DNA from: Candidatus Woesearchaeota archaeon
GTDB taxonomy: Archaea; Nanobdellota; Nanobdellia; Woesearchaeales; JAFGPW01
Assembly (NCBI GenBank): GCA_016935985.1
Contig: JAFGPW010000001.1
Coordinates: forward strand, 152,861 to 216,860
Length of the DNA stretch: 64,000 bases
Reading direction: 5' to 3'
Shown piece by piece: positions 51,047 through 59,203 of the stretch; the stretch's first letter is position 1, and the number at the start of each line of letters is the position of its first letter. The notes below the pieces were generated by a model. The model saw only the letters and a program-made list of their open reading frames with translations. It searched no databases and was not told the DNA's origin. The translations under genes were made by a program, and so were the position numbers.

Positions 51047-51916
51047 ATGGACCGCGAACCCATCGTCGCCGGCAGGTTCTACGAGGACGACCCGAAGAGG
51101 CTCGCCGAGGAGGTGGCAGGATGCTTCACCCACCCGCGGGGGCCAGGAGCGCTTCCCGGCAGGCGCGGGAGAGGGGGCATCAGGGCGGTGATCGCGCCGC
51201 ACGCGGGATTCATGTTCTCAGGGCCGGCGGCGGCCCATTGCTACAAGCAGATCGGGGAGGCGACGGCGCCCGACGTCTTCGTCATGCTCGGCCCGAACCA
51301 CACTGGCATGGGCAGGACCGGCATCTGCCTCCAGGATTTCCTGACCCCGCTCGGCAGGGTGAAGGTGGACCGTGAGCTCTCGAGGGAGCTGATCGCGGGG
51401 AGCCCGCTCGTCGAGGACCTGCACGCCCACCAGTTCGAGCACTCGCTCGAGGTCCAGCTGCCGTTCCTCCAGACCGTGATGAAGGACCGGTCCGATACCC
51501 TCCGCATCGTGCCGATCGTCGTCTCGTCCGGCTACCGCCTCGACGCGATCGCGTCGCACATCGCCTCTGCGCTGGAGCGGTCGGGAAAGACCGCGACCCT
51601 CATCGTCAGCTCCGATTTCACCCACTACGGCCCGAGCTACGGCTACGAGCCGTTCGGGAGAGGGGCGAAGGGACGGATGGAGGCCCAGGACCGGCAGGCG
51701 ATCGGGCGCATCCTCGCGCTCGACGACGCGGGCTTCATGGGGATGGTCGACGAGACCGGCATGACGGTGTGCGGCTACCTGCCGATCACCGTGCTGCTCA
51801 AGGTCCTCAAGGCGCAGGGGAAGGCGGCGGGCGAATGCCTCTGCTACTACACCTCAGGCGACATCATCGGCGACCGCGAGAACATGGTGGGCTACGCCTC
51901 AATCGTGTTCCGCTGA
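51047..51916 (+). CDS. MEMO1-family protein
   Basis: A 289-residue MEMO1/AmmeMemo family protein: REPIVAGRFYEDD at the N-terminus, IAPHAGFMFSGPAAAHCY, LGPNHTG, the HQFEHSLEVQLPFLQ segment with metal-type histidines, SSDFTHYGPSYGY and CGYLPI. Archaeal and human members resemble metal-dependent dioxygenases, but the function is not established. TATA GTTTTTATAGCC (51014-51025) gives a near-leaderless start at ATG 51047. Full length and all motifs present. Confidence 0.92.
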   Translation: MDREPIVAGRFYEDDPKRLAEEVAGCFTHPRGPGALPGRRGRGGIRAVIAPHAGFMFSGPAAAHCYKQIGEATAPDVFVMLGPNHTGMGRTGICLQDFLTPLGRVKVDRELSRELIAGSPLVEDLHAHQFEHSLEVQLPFLQTVMKDRSDTLRIVPIVVSSGYRLDAIASHIASALERSGKTATLIVSSDFTHYGPSYGYEPFGRGAKGRMEAQDRQAIGRILALDDAGFMGMVDETGMTVCGYLPITVLLKVLKAQGKAAGECLCYYTSGDIIGDRENMVGYASIVFR

Positions 51917-51939
51917 CAAGAGAGGGGAAGGGACGGCGC

Positions 51940-52284
51940 ATGGCGATCAGGAACGAGACCAGGGAGACGGCGCTGCTCCCGAACGCGAAGCGCCTTCGGA
52001 ACGCGCTCTCGCAGGCGCACGGGCTGATGTTCAGGAGGCGCATCACCGACACAGGCTATGTGTTCGAGTTCTCCCGTCCCCAGCGCCTCGGCCTGCACAT
52101 GCTCTTCGTATTCTTCCCGATCGACTGTATCTTCCTCGACGAGGACCGCAAGGCGGTGGATCTCAAGGAGGGCTTCAGGCCGTTCACATTCTACACCTCG
52201 CGGCAGAAGGCCAAGTATCTCATCGAGGCGCCGGCAGGGACGATAGAGGGGAAAGTCAGGCTCGGCGACCGGATCTCCTGGTGA
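51940..52284 (+). CDS. DUF192 protein
   Basis: A 114-residue protein with the DUF192 pattern: SQAHGLMFRR (the GLMFR motif), LHMLFVFFPIDCIFLDEDRKAVDL and YLIEAPAGTIEGKVRLGDRI. Family members are small beta-barrel proteins of unknown role, often secreted, but here there is no signal peptide. GGGGAAGGG precedes ATG 51940 and the gene follows MEMO1 by 23 bp, so it is in the same transcript. Confidence 0.9.
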   Translation: MAIRNETRETALLPNAKRLRNALSQAHGLMFRRRITDTGYVFEFSRPQRLGLHMLFVFFPIDCIFLDEDRKAVDLKEGFRPFTFYTSRQKAKYLIEAPAGTIEGKVRLGDRISW

Positions 52285-52351
52285 TGCCGGCCATCCGGCG
52301 AAGCACAAGGTTTTTAAAGGAAGGGGGACTTCTCCGGACCGCTACTTCCTC

Positions 52352-52485
52352 GGGGGCGTAGTATAACCTGGCTAGTACAGCCGGCTCCAGACACTGGAGC
52401 GCTGAGCGAAAGCGATGACGAAGCGCGACTTGCGGCCCGGCTCGGAAGATACCGGCCGATCGGGGTTCAAATCCCCGCGTCCCCA
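52352..52485 (+). tRNA. tRNA-Trp (CCA) with 60-nt intron
   Basis: Cloverleaf: acceptor GGGGGCG/CGTCCCC with discriminator A at 52485, D arm GTAT/GTAC, anticodon stem GCCGG (52380-52384)/CCGGC (52452-52456), loop CTCCAGA with anticodon CCA at 52387-52389, T arm CGGGG-TTCAAAT-CCCCG. The intron fits 52391-52450, between positions 37 and 38. It contains box D-like CTGA (52402-52405), a GC-GAAA-GC hairpin and box C-like GATGA (52414-52418), forming a kink-turn pattern. Sequence before CTGA (52394-52401) is complementary to the anticodon loop so that C34 sits opposite the fifth base, as in box C/D guides. TATA GGTTTTTAAAGG at about 52309-52320. CCA end is not encoded. Confidence 0.93.
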
Positions 52486-52489
52486 CTCT

Positions 52490-54961
52490 TCATCTCTTGC
52501 GAGAGCCAGGACCAGACGCCGCCTTGGACGGCCGCTTCCTCGGCGTGCGTGACCTCCGCTTCCGCGGGGCCTTGGCAGGGCGGGCCGCCTCTCGCTCCGC
52601 CGGCGCGCTCTCCTCGATCTCGACGTCCTTGAAGAAGCCGTTGATGCGCCGCCGTTCCGTCTTCTCGGTTGCCGCGAGCAGCACCATCACGATAAGGAGC
52701 AGCAGGAGCACCGCGAGCAGCAGGGAGTAGCGGATGGTCTGGTAGTAGTCGGCGAACCAGCCGCCGAGCGAGAAGGGCTCCACTTCCTCCACCTTGAGGA
52801 TGAGGTAGGGACTGGAGGCAGTCGCGCCGTTCTCGTCCTCGGCGATGAAGCGGATGGCCCGCACGCCGGACCAGCCAGGGGCAGGGACCAGCAGCGCGAT
52901 ACCCTCCCTGCTGTCGATCCGCACGGTGATGTCCTGGACCGGCGTCGCGTCGAAGGTGAGGGTGTCGTTGTCCGGGTCGTAGAACATGGCGGAAAGGTCG
53001 ACCGTCGTTCCCGTGTCCTGATCCCAAGTGATGAAGACCACCTCGTCCTCGAGCGGCGGTACCGCGTGCGGCTCATAGTAGCAGGAGAGGTTGAACGGGC
53101 AGACGTGCACGCACCAGAATAGCGAGAGGAGGAGCAGGATGAGGAGCCCTGCGGTGATGAGGAAGATCCACCGGTTGGAGAGGTCCCTGGTCCTGCGGAT
53201 GAATGATATCGCGATGAGCACGAGCACGAGCGCCACGAGCGAGAGGTTCGTCGCCTGGCAGGGGTTGGCCATGACCCAAACCCGTGCCGTGATCATCATG
53301 CCGACCGGATCGATCCGCCAGTCGACGTCCACCACATGGACCGATCGGTAGGCGCGGCCCGAGCCGTCGTCTACCTCGAGCGACATCTCGACCGTGTAGT
53401 CGTCGTCCGACACGCCCGCGTGCGGGTAGATGCCCATCTGGAACTCGGCCGTCTCGCCGGGGCCGAGGACGCTATAGTAGCGGTCGAGCGCGATCCATTC
53501 GGGCGCGTCCATCACGAGCCTGAACCGGACCGCCTGTGCGCCCTGGTTCACCACCGCGATCGGGACTGCCCTTCCGGTGTAGTAGGTCCTGATCCTCTCA
53601 GGGAGGTCCGCGATGAGCCGGGTGCAGTCGTCTGCGGAAAGCACGGTCACCGGGATCGTCGCGCTGTCGGCGTAGCCCCGGTCGGCGAGCGTCGCCTCGA
53701 CCCGGAGCTCATACGACCCGGCGTCGCCGTCGCAGGCGGGCGAGAGCCGCAGTGAGACCTCCCGCCCCTCGCCTGGCTCCAGGGAGAATGAGGTTTCGGA
53801 GAGCGACGCCCAGACGGCGCCCCCGACCGACATAACGAAGGGCTCGTCGTACTTCCCCTCATTCCCTACCATCATCGGCAGGGTCGCCTCCCCACAGCAG
53901 ATCCGCAGTGGCTCCTCCGCGACCGTGAGTTCCGGCTCGAAGCAGTCCGATGCCGAGAGCGCGATCGTCTGCTGCTCGCTCGTGCCGCCGAGCCCTTCGG
54001 TCACCGTGAGCGCGAGGAGATACTCGCCACCCTCGCCGTCGCCGGGGAAGATGCCTATCGGCACCACCGCGGCGTCGCCGCCGGGGATGCGGACTCCGGT
54101 CGTGTTCAGGGTGACGAAGCCGGGCGTCGTGTTCGCGAGCGCGACCGTGAAGGTGTTCTCGAACCGTGCGAGGTTGACGATCGTCAGGTTCGTCTGGCTC
54201 TGGTAGTCCTCGCAGAGCAGCTTCTTCTGGGTGGAGAGGAGGACGAAGGGATAATCCTGCTCCACGGTGAGCGTGAACGGCAGCTCGGTGGTGACCCTGC
54301 TGCGCTCGCCGTATGCCTTGACCGTGAAGAGATACTCGCCGTGCATGCCGCAGGGAAGCTGGACATAGTAGGTGACGTCGAGCGAGGTTCCGGGGTCCAT
54401 GACGATCGGGTTGTCGGAGAAGCCGGAATACTCGGCATAGGGATCGACACCCAGGAGATAGGATTCGGGATAGGTGCCGATGTTCGCTATCGTGAACGGG
54501 AAGGCGGCAAGCTCGCACGGCCCTGCGTGAAGCGACCGCTCGCCCGCCTGGATGAGCGTGTTCGGGCAGTAGTCCACCCTGACCGGCTGCATGACCGTCG
54601 TGGGCTCGCCTGCCGTGGGGGTGATCGTCGTGGTGAGCGTGTAATCGCCTTCTGCATAGCCGCAGGGCGCGTTGAGATAGGTGTAGATAGCCGCGCCCTC
54701 GCCGGGCATGAGCCGGGTCGGAGCGTCAGGATAGGCGGTGAACTGCGCCGCCGACCCCTCTTGGGAGACCAGGAAGGTGAGGGCCTGTCCGCCGAGGTTC
54801 GTCACCAGGAACGGGTTCGCGAACGTCGCGCACGAGCACACCTCTATCGAGCCAGCTGGCGCGGAGACCGTGTAGTCCTGGGCTTGCGCAGGGAAAGCGG
54901 ACGCGCAGAGGAGTGCCAGGAAGAGCAGGAATGTCGCACCTTTGTGTATGGGAAACCGCAT
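52490..54961 (-). CDS. Large surface protein: five Ig-like repeats, membrane helices, cadherin-like domain
   Basis: An 823-residue protein with a signal peptide (GATFLLFLALLCASAF). About residues 30-560 are five tandem repeats of roughly 105 residues, each with a NxG turn (VTNLGGQ, IANIGTY, IVNLARF, VGNEGKY, VVNQGAQ), then a PGE/PGT-type turn and a Y-x-L/F-T-V strand; four have paired cysteines. Two membrane segments follow (about 573-640), then a cadherin-like domain (FYDPDNDTLTF, GWSGVRAIRFIAEDENGA), a third membrane segment and a Lys/Arg/Pro/Ala-rich cytoplasmic tail. Structural or adhesive surface role inferred. ATG 54961 follows GGTGG. A T-rich run separates it from the upstream minus-strand gene. 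Confidence 0.8.
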   Translation of the reverse strand: MRFPIHKGATFLLFLALLCASAFPAQAQDYTVSAPAGSIEVCSCATFANPFLVTNLGGQALTFLVSQEGSAAQFTAYPDAPTRLMPGEGAAIYTYLNAPCGYAEGDYTLTTTITPTAGEPTTVMQPVRVDYCPNTLIQAGERSLHAGPCELAAFPFTIANIGTYPESYLLGVDPYAEYSGFSDNPIVMDPGTSLDVTYYVQLPCGMHGEYLFTVKAYGERSRVTTELPFTLTVEQDYPFVLLSTQKKLLCEDYQSQTNLTIVNLARFENTFTVALANTTPGFVTLNTTGVRIPGGDAAVVPIGIFPGDGEGGEYLLALTVTEGLGGTSEQQTIALSASDCFEPELTVAEEPLRICCGEATLPMMVGNEGKYDEPFVMSVGGAVWASLSETSFSLEPGEGREVSLRLSPACDGDAGSYELRVEATLADRGYADSATIPVTVLSADDCTRLIADLPERIRTYYTGRAVPIAVVNQGAQAVRFRLVMDAPEWIALDRYYSVLGPGETAEFQMGIYPHAGVSDDDYTVEMSLEVDDGSGRAYRSVHVVDVDWRIDPVGMMITARVWVMANPCQATNLSLVALVLVLIAISFIRRTRDLSNRWIFLITAGLLILLLLSLFWCVHVCPFNLSCYYEPHAVPPLEDEVVFITWDQDTGTTVDLSAMFYDPDNDTLTFDATPVQDITVRIDSREGIALLVPAPGWSGVRAIRFIAEDENGATASSPYLILKVEEVEPFSLGGWFADYYQTIRYSLLLAVLLLLLIVMVLLAATEKTERRRINGFFKDVEIEESAPAEREAARPAKAPRKRRSRTPRKRPSKAASGPGSRKR

Positions 54962-55032
54962 CCACCAAACCCCCTCTGTCGCTGCCAGGAACAGGAAATG
55001 GTAAGGAAAAAAAGAGTAAAAAAGGCAGACCC

Positions 55033-56334
55033 CTAGTAATAGGTCTGGCCTGCGCCCTCCTCGCCTTCCTCGTCCGATCCCTTCAGCTTGTTGAAGCCGA
55101 TGATCAGGCCGAGGATGACGAGCAGCACCACGAGAACCACGAGGCCGATCTCGAGGCCGCGCTTGACCTTGTCCCAACCGACGCTCGTCGGCGCCTGCTC
55201 CTGGGCAGCGGCGACGTTCGCGATCATCGGGATCTGCTCGGTCTCACCGCCGCTCGAGACGACGAGGAGGAAGGTCTGCTGGCCCGCGGGCGCATCCGCG
55301 TTCGCCGTGACATGGACATAGACCGTCGAGGTCCTGCCCGCCATCACGATCGCGACCGCGCTCGGGTCGATGGTGTAGGTTCCCCAGGTGAGGCCCTGGA
55401 CGGTCATCGCGTAGGTCTTGTCGGTGGCGCCGAGATTGCTGATGACGAGCGGGAAGACCGCGCTCTTGCCGGCCATGACATCCTGCGTGTCAGGCACCGT
55501 GATCACGGTCCTGCTCGAGGGCTGGGTCGGCTTGTCGGGCTCGGCGGAATTGCAGGTCTCGTCCTCCACGACATGGATCGTCTCGGTCGCGAAGACGGTC
55601 TCGTCTCCGTCATCGTAGGTGACCGTGACCTTGACGTCGTAGTCGCCGGGCTTCGTGCACTGCGGGATGCGCAGGTACATCTCCTCGCTGGTCACCGACT
55701 CGTCGGCCTCGATCTCGTCGATGTAGTCGGTGGCGGCGAGGCCGAGCGATGGGATCGCGACCTGGACCTTCACGCCGTCCTTCTCGTCGGAGTCGCCATA
55801 GTTCTTCAGGCGAACGCTCGCGAGGAGCGCCCTCCCGCTCATGACCTCGTATTCGGGGTTGAGCATGACATCCCTGATCTTGATGAGGTGGCGCTCGGCG
55901 TCGACCGTGATGTCGATCTCGAAGGTGACGACGTCGTTGCTGCGGTCGGTCACCATCAGCCTGAGCTTGTAGCCGTCCTGATCAAGCCGGTCGGGAAGCG
56001 TGAGCGTGAGCCGCTCGACATAGGTCCTGCCGGCCTGCACGTCGAAGACGTCGGTGATGTCCTCAATGAGGTCGTCATGGTCATATCCGCGCATGAACGC
56101 CTCGAGCTGGACATTGTCCGCATTGGCGGTCGCCTCGAGCTCGACCCGCACATCGATGTCCATGCCCCGGTCGAGGTTCAGGTTGATCGTGTCGCCAGGA
56201 GCGACCTCGACGCCCTCGACCTCGACTTCGACGAAATCGACAGGCACCGGAGCTGCGAATGCGGCTGTCGCCAGCATGAGCACGCTCGCAAGGAAAAGTG
56301 CCAGAACACATAGCTTCTTTTCATAGTTCACCAT
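55033..56334 (-). CDS. Secreted, membrane-anchored Ig-like surface protein
   Basis: A 433-residue protein: signal peptide (KLCVLALFLASVLMLATAAFA), acidic ectodomain with three Ig-like or CARDB-like units (DTINLNLDRGMDIDVRVELE; ASVRLKNYGDSDEKDGVKVQ; AVFPLVISNLGATDKTYAMT), C-terminal membrane helix (LEIGLVVLVVLLVILGLIIGF) and a short acidic tail. It looks like an abundant cell-envelope protein. ATG 56334 is preferred as the signal peptide starts there. The TATA TTTTATATAGG (about 56424-56434) leaves a ~70-nt leader with an AGAGG/CCTCT hairpin. A U-rich terminator-like run follows the stop (minus strand, about 55000-55022). Confidence 0.75.
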   Translation of the reverse strand: MVNYEKKLCVLALFLASVLMLATAAFAAPVPVDFVEVEVEGVEVAPGDTINLNLDRGMDIDVRVELEATANADNVQLEAFMRGYDHDDLIEDITDVFDVQAGRTYVERLTLTLPDRLDQDGYKLRLMVTDRSNDVVTFEIDITVDAERHLIKIRDVMLNPEYEVMSGRALLASVRLKNYGDSDEKDGVKVQVAIPSLGLAATDYIDEIEADESVTSEEMYLRIPQCTKPGDYDVKVTVTYDDGDETVFATETIHVVEDETCNSAEPDKPTQPSSRTVITVPDTQDVMAGKSAVFPLVISNLGATDKTYAMTVQGLTWGTYTIDPSAVAIVMAGRTSTVYVHVTANADAPAGQQTFLLVVSSGGETEQIPMIANVAAAQEQAPTSVGWDKVKRGLEIGLVVLVVLLVILGLIIGFNKLKGSDEEGEEGAGQTYY

Positions 56335-56685
56335 TTTTCCATACCCCCATAGATAAGTTTCCGGATCTAAGCCAGTAGAGGAGCATAACGCCTCTGGATA
56401 GGACAATCTTAAACACCATGTCCTATATAAAATTTTCGTCTTTTTAGCATTTGAGAGTGATTACGTATTAGTCCCATTTAAAAGTCAATACTCGAGAGAG
56501 GGGATTCCCGGTCTCCAGACATATGAATAAGGACAAGTATGCGTCTGATCCTGATCGCCGGCCGGTGGAACCGGACAGACACGTATAGGGTTTGCGCACG
56601 CGCACCTTCCCCTTCTATATTCTTAATATGCTCTCCCTGTTCCAAGGACAATAATTATATATACCAACGGACTGTGGGGGGGCCC
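56335..56685. other. Intergenic region with divergent promoters
   Basis: About 350 bp without a sure gene. It holds the minus-strand TATA for the surface protein (about 56424-56434) and the plus-strand TATA TTATATATACC (about 56653-56663) for the hydrogenase operon. A 21-codon plus-strand frame starts at 56523 (MNKDKYASDPDRR) about 45 bp after a TATA-like CATTTAAAAG; it may be chance. No RNA gene or repeat was recognised. Confidence 0.4.
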
Positions 56686-57627
56686 ATGGGGAAACTCCTG
56701 AAAAAAGAGGCGCTAGCTGGATTTCTCGAGGACCTCTCCCAGGAGTACGAGATCGTGGCCCCGGTACAGCGCGACATCCTCAGGTTCGAGCGCATCGGCG
56801 ACCCCGCGGAGATCTGCTATGACGGCCTGCCCATGATGCCGCTGAAGAAGTATTTCATGCCGCCGAAGGAGCCGCTCTTCGACATCGTGAAGGGCAGGCT
56901 GCTCGAGCGCGACGCCGGCCCGAAACGGGTGATCTTCGGCGCGCGGCTGTGCGACACGAACGCGCTCCTCGCCCTCGACAAGCTCTTCCTCCAGGACCCG
57001 GCAGACCCGTTCTACGAGGCGCGGCGGAAGAACACGGTCCTTGTCGCCCTCTCCTGCACGGAGCCCCTCTCCGAGTGGTGCTTCTGCGAGTCGATGGGCC
57101 TTGCGGATCACTATGACCTCCTGCTGCACGACATCGGCGACGCCTTCCACGTCGAGATCGGGAGCGATGTGGGGAAACGCCTCGTCCACCGGCTCCCCGA
57201 CCACGACCTGCAGGTGCCGCGGCCGAGCTGCAGCAAGAGGCTCGAGCGCAAGGACCTGAAGGGGTTCTTCGAGGACCGGTTCTGGAAGGAGGACGCGGAC
57301 CGGTGCGTCTCGTGCCAGCGGTGCACCATTCTCTGCCCGACGTGCCTGTGCTTCGACATCAGCGACGAGATGGGCACGCGGATCGACATCGGCACCCGCG
57401 ACCGGCAGCTCGACTCCTGCCACTCGAAGGACTTCACGCTCGTCGCCGGCGGCCACGTATTCCGCGAGCCGCGCCTCGCCCGCTTCCGGCACCGCATCAT
57501 GCACAAGCTCCAATACTTCCCCGAGCGGTTCGAGGGGATGATGATGTGCACCGGCTGCGGCCGGTGCATCGAGTACTGCCATTCCACGATCGACTTCGTC
57601 ACGACGATAAACGGGCTGGAGAGATGA
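56686..57627 (+). CDS. hydB: Sulfhydrogenase-type hydrogenase beta subunit (iron-sulphur)
   Basis: A 313-residue electron-transfer subunit of group 3b NiFe hydrogenases (the HydB/ShyB family, related to anaerobic sulfite reductase subunit A). It has the family core (KRVIFGARLCDTNALLALDKLF, CTEPLSEWCFCESMG) and two [4Fe-4S] ferredoxin motifs in the C-terminal third: CVSCQRCTILCPTCLC and CTGCGRCIEYCHS. It would carry electrons between the NiFe centre and the flavin subunit encoded next. TATA at 56653-56663 predicts a leaderless start at ATG 56686; the reading frame is open further upstream but that region is promoter. Confidence 0.94.
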   Translation: MGKLLKKEALAGFLEDLSQEYEIVAPVQRDILRFERIGDPAEICYDGLPMMPLKKYFMPPKEPLFDIVKGRLLERDAGPKRVIFGARLCDTNALLALDKLFLQDPADPFYEARRKNTVLVALSCTEPLSEWCFCESMGLADHYDLLLHDIGDAFHVEIGSDVGKRLVHRLPDHDLQVPRPSCSKRLERKDLKGFFEDRFWKEDADRCVSCQRCTILCPTCLCFDISDEMGTRIDIGTRDRQLDSCHSKDFTLVAGGHVFREPRLARFRHRIMHKLQYFPERFEGMMMCTGCGRCIEYCHSTIDFVTTINGLER

Positions 57628-58409
57628 CCCCTTACCAGACCAGGCCATACCGGATACTGAAGGTGCAGAAGGAGTGCGCCGACACCTGGCAGTTCACGCT
57701 CGACTGCGACCTGAACCCGCTGCCCGGACAGTTCGTCCAGGTCTCGGTCCCCAGCGTCGGTGAGGCGCCGATATCGGTCGCCTCCTACGACCCCAAGATT
57801 CTCATCCTCCTGATTCGGAACCTCGGGAACGTCACATCGCACATCTTCCGAAAGAAGGCGGGGGACTACCTCGACCTGCGCGGCCCGTATGGCCATGGCT
57901 ACCCGATGGAAGGGCTGAAGGGCAACGACGTCGTGATCGTCGGCGGCGGAACCGGCTTCGCGCCCCTGCGGGGCATCATCGAGTACATTCAGGCCCACCG
58001 CGCCGACTACAAGACCGCTTGGGTCTACCTCGGCTTCCGCGACCCGGCAAACGTCCTCTTCAAGCGGGACATCGAGCGCTGGAAGGAGGCGTTCCACATC
58101 AGCGTGACGGTCGACAAACCGGATGCCGGATGGAAGGGGGACGTCGGCGTCGTCACCAACTACTTCATGGAGTGCTGCATGACGAACCAGGATAAGGTGG
58201 TCTTCACCTGCGGCCCGCCCATCATGATCAAGTTCGTGATCGAGGCCCTCACGAAGCTGGGCTTCCACGACGACCAGGTCTTCGTCTCCCTCGAGCGCCA
58301 CATGAAGTGCGGCGTCGGGAAGTGCGGCCACTGCATGGTGCATGGCGAGTATGTCTGCAAGGACGGCCCGGTCTTCAGGTACGACAGGATCAAGCACATC
58401 ACTGATTGA
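57624..58409 (+). CDS. hydG: Sulfhydrogenase-type hydrogenase gamma subunit (FAD/NAD(P)-binding)
   Basis: A 261-residue ferredoxin-reductase-like protein: FAD-binding barrel (PGQFVQVSVPSVGEAPISVAS), NAD(P)-binding domain (VVIVGGGTGFAPLRGIIEY, VYLGFRDPANVLF, TCGPPIMIKFV) and a C-terminal [2Fe-2S]-type cysteine set (CGVGKCGHCMVHGEYVC). It lets the enzyme exchange electrons with NAD(P)H; in known relatives NADPH is favoured and elemental sulphur can also be reduced. The ATG overlaps the beta subunit stop (ATGA). Confidence 0.94.
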   Translation: MTPYQTRPYRILKVQKECADTWQFTLDCDLNPLPGQFVQVSVPSVGEAPISVASYDPKILILLIRNLGNVTSHIFRKKAGDYLDLRGPYGHGYPMEGLKGNDVVIVGGGTGFAPLRGIIEYIQAHRADYKTAWVYLGFRDPANVLFKRDIERWKEAFHISVTVDKPDAGWKGDVGVVTNYFMECCMTNQDKVVFTCGPPIMIKFVIEALTKLGFHDDQVFVSLERHMKCGVGKCGHCMVHGEYVCKDGPVFRYDRIKHITD

Positions 58410-58411
58410 AC

Positions 58412-59203
58412 ATGCCACAGCCACGGAAACCCAAGGTCGCGATCCAATCGCTCACCGGCTGCGCCGGCTGCCAGCTCACGGTCTATTTCATAAAGGACAT
58501 CCTGCTCGGCCTCCTCGGGCAGATAGACCTCGTCGCCGCGAGCATGATCAAGGGCAGGAACGAGGAAGGGCCGTACGACGTCTGCTTCGTGGAAGGGGGC
58601 GTCGTCTATCAGGAGGACCTCGACCGGCTCAAGGCCTTCAGGGAGCAGAGCGAGGTGCTCGTGGCGCTCGGCACCTGCGCGACGCACGGCAATGTCCAGC
58701 AGATCAAGCGGTTCATGGACGATGATAAGGTCGAGAAGGCGGCCTACGGCAATCGGCTCGAGCACCTCGCCAAAGGGAAGCTCAAGCGGCTCCCGCCAGC
58801 ACCGCTCGAGGCCCACGTCAAGGTCGACTACGCGATCAGCGGCTGTCCGCCGGAGGAGGCTGAAGTGGTCAGGTTTATCAAGGACCTGCTCCTGGGCAAA
58901 CGCCCAGCCATATTCAACGAGCCGGTCTGCGAGGAGTGCACGCTGAAGGAGAACAGGTGCCTTCTCGAGGCAGGAGAGGAATGCCTCGGGCCCCTGATAC
59001 GGGGCGGCTGCGGCGCGCTCTGCCCGTCCGCCGGGCACCCGTGCACCGGTTGCCACGGCCCGCTCGAGGACGGCAACTTCCTCCAAGGCATCAGGCTCCT
59101 GGAAGAGAACGGAATGGACGCGCGGACGATAAGGCAGCGGCTGGACAAGTACGCGGGCCTGAAATTCCAAGAGCTCGAGAAGAGCCTCAAGCTCAAAGGC
59201 TGA
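58412..59203 (+). CDS. hydD: NiFe hydrogenase small subunit (delta)
   Basis: A 263-residue small subunit with the proximal-cluster motif TGCAGCQLT (C17, C20), GTCATHG, a DYAISGCPPEEAEV segment, and distal-cluster cysteines (CEECTLKENRCLLEAGEECLGP, GGCGALCPS and HPCTGC). These bind three iron-sulphur clusters. It lacks a twin-arginine signal peptide, as expected for a cytoplasmic group 3b enzyme. It starts 2 bp after the gamma gene stop; the TTG at 58406 is not needed. Confidence 0.95.
   Translation: MPQPRKPKVAIQSLTGCAGCQLTVYFIKDILLGLLGQIDLVAASMIKGRNEEGPYDVCFVEGGVVYQEDLDRLKAFREQSEVLVALGTCATHGNVQQIKRFMDDDKVEKAAYGNRLEHLAKGKLKRLPPAPLEAHVKVDYAISGCPPEEAEVVRFIKDLLLGKRPAIFNEPVCEECTLKENRCLLEAGEECLGPLIRGGCGALCPSAGHPCTGCHGPLEDGNFLQGIRLLEENGMDARTIRQRLDKYAGLKFQELEKSLKLKG

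Noticed and set aside
56523..56588. 21-codon frame starting MNKDKYASDPDRR before the hydrogenase operon
   Set aside because: Very short, no ribosome-binding site and no coupling to a neighbour; most likely chance, so kept only as a note in the intergenic entry.
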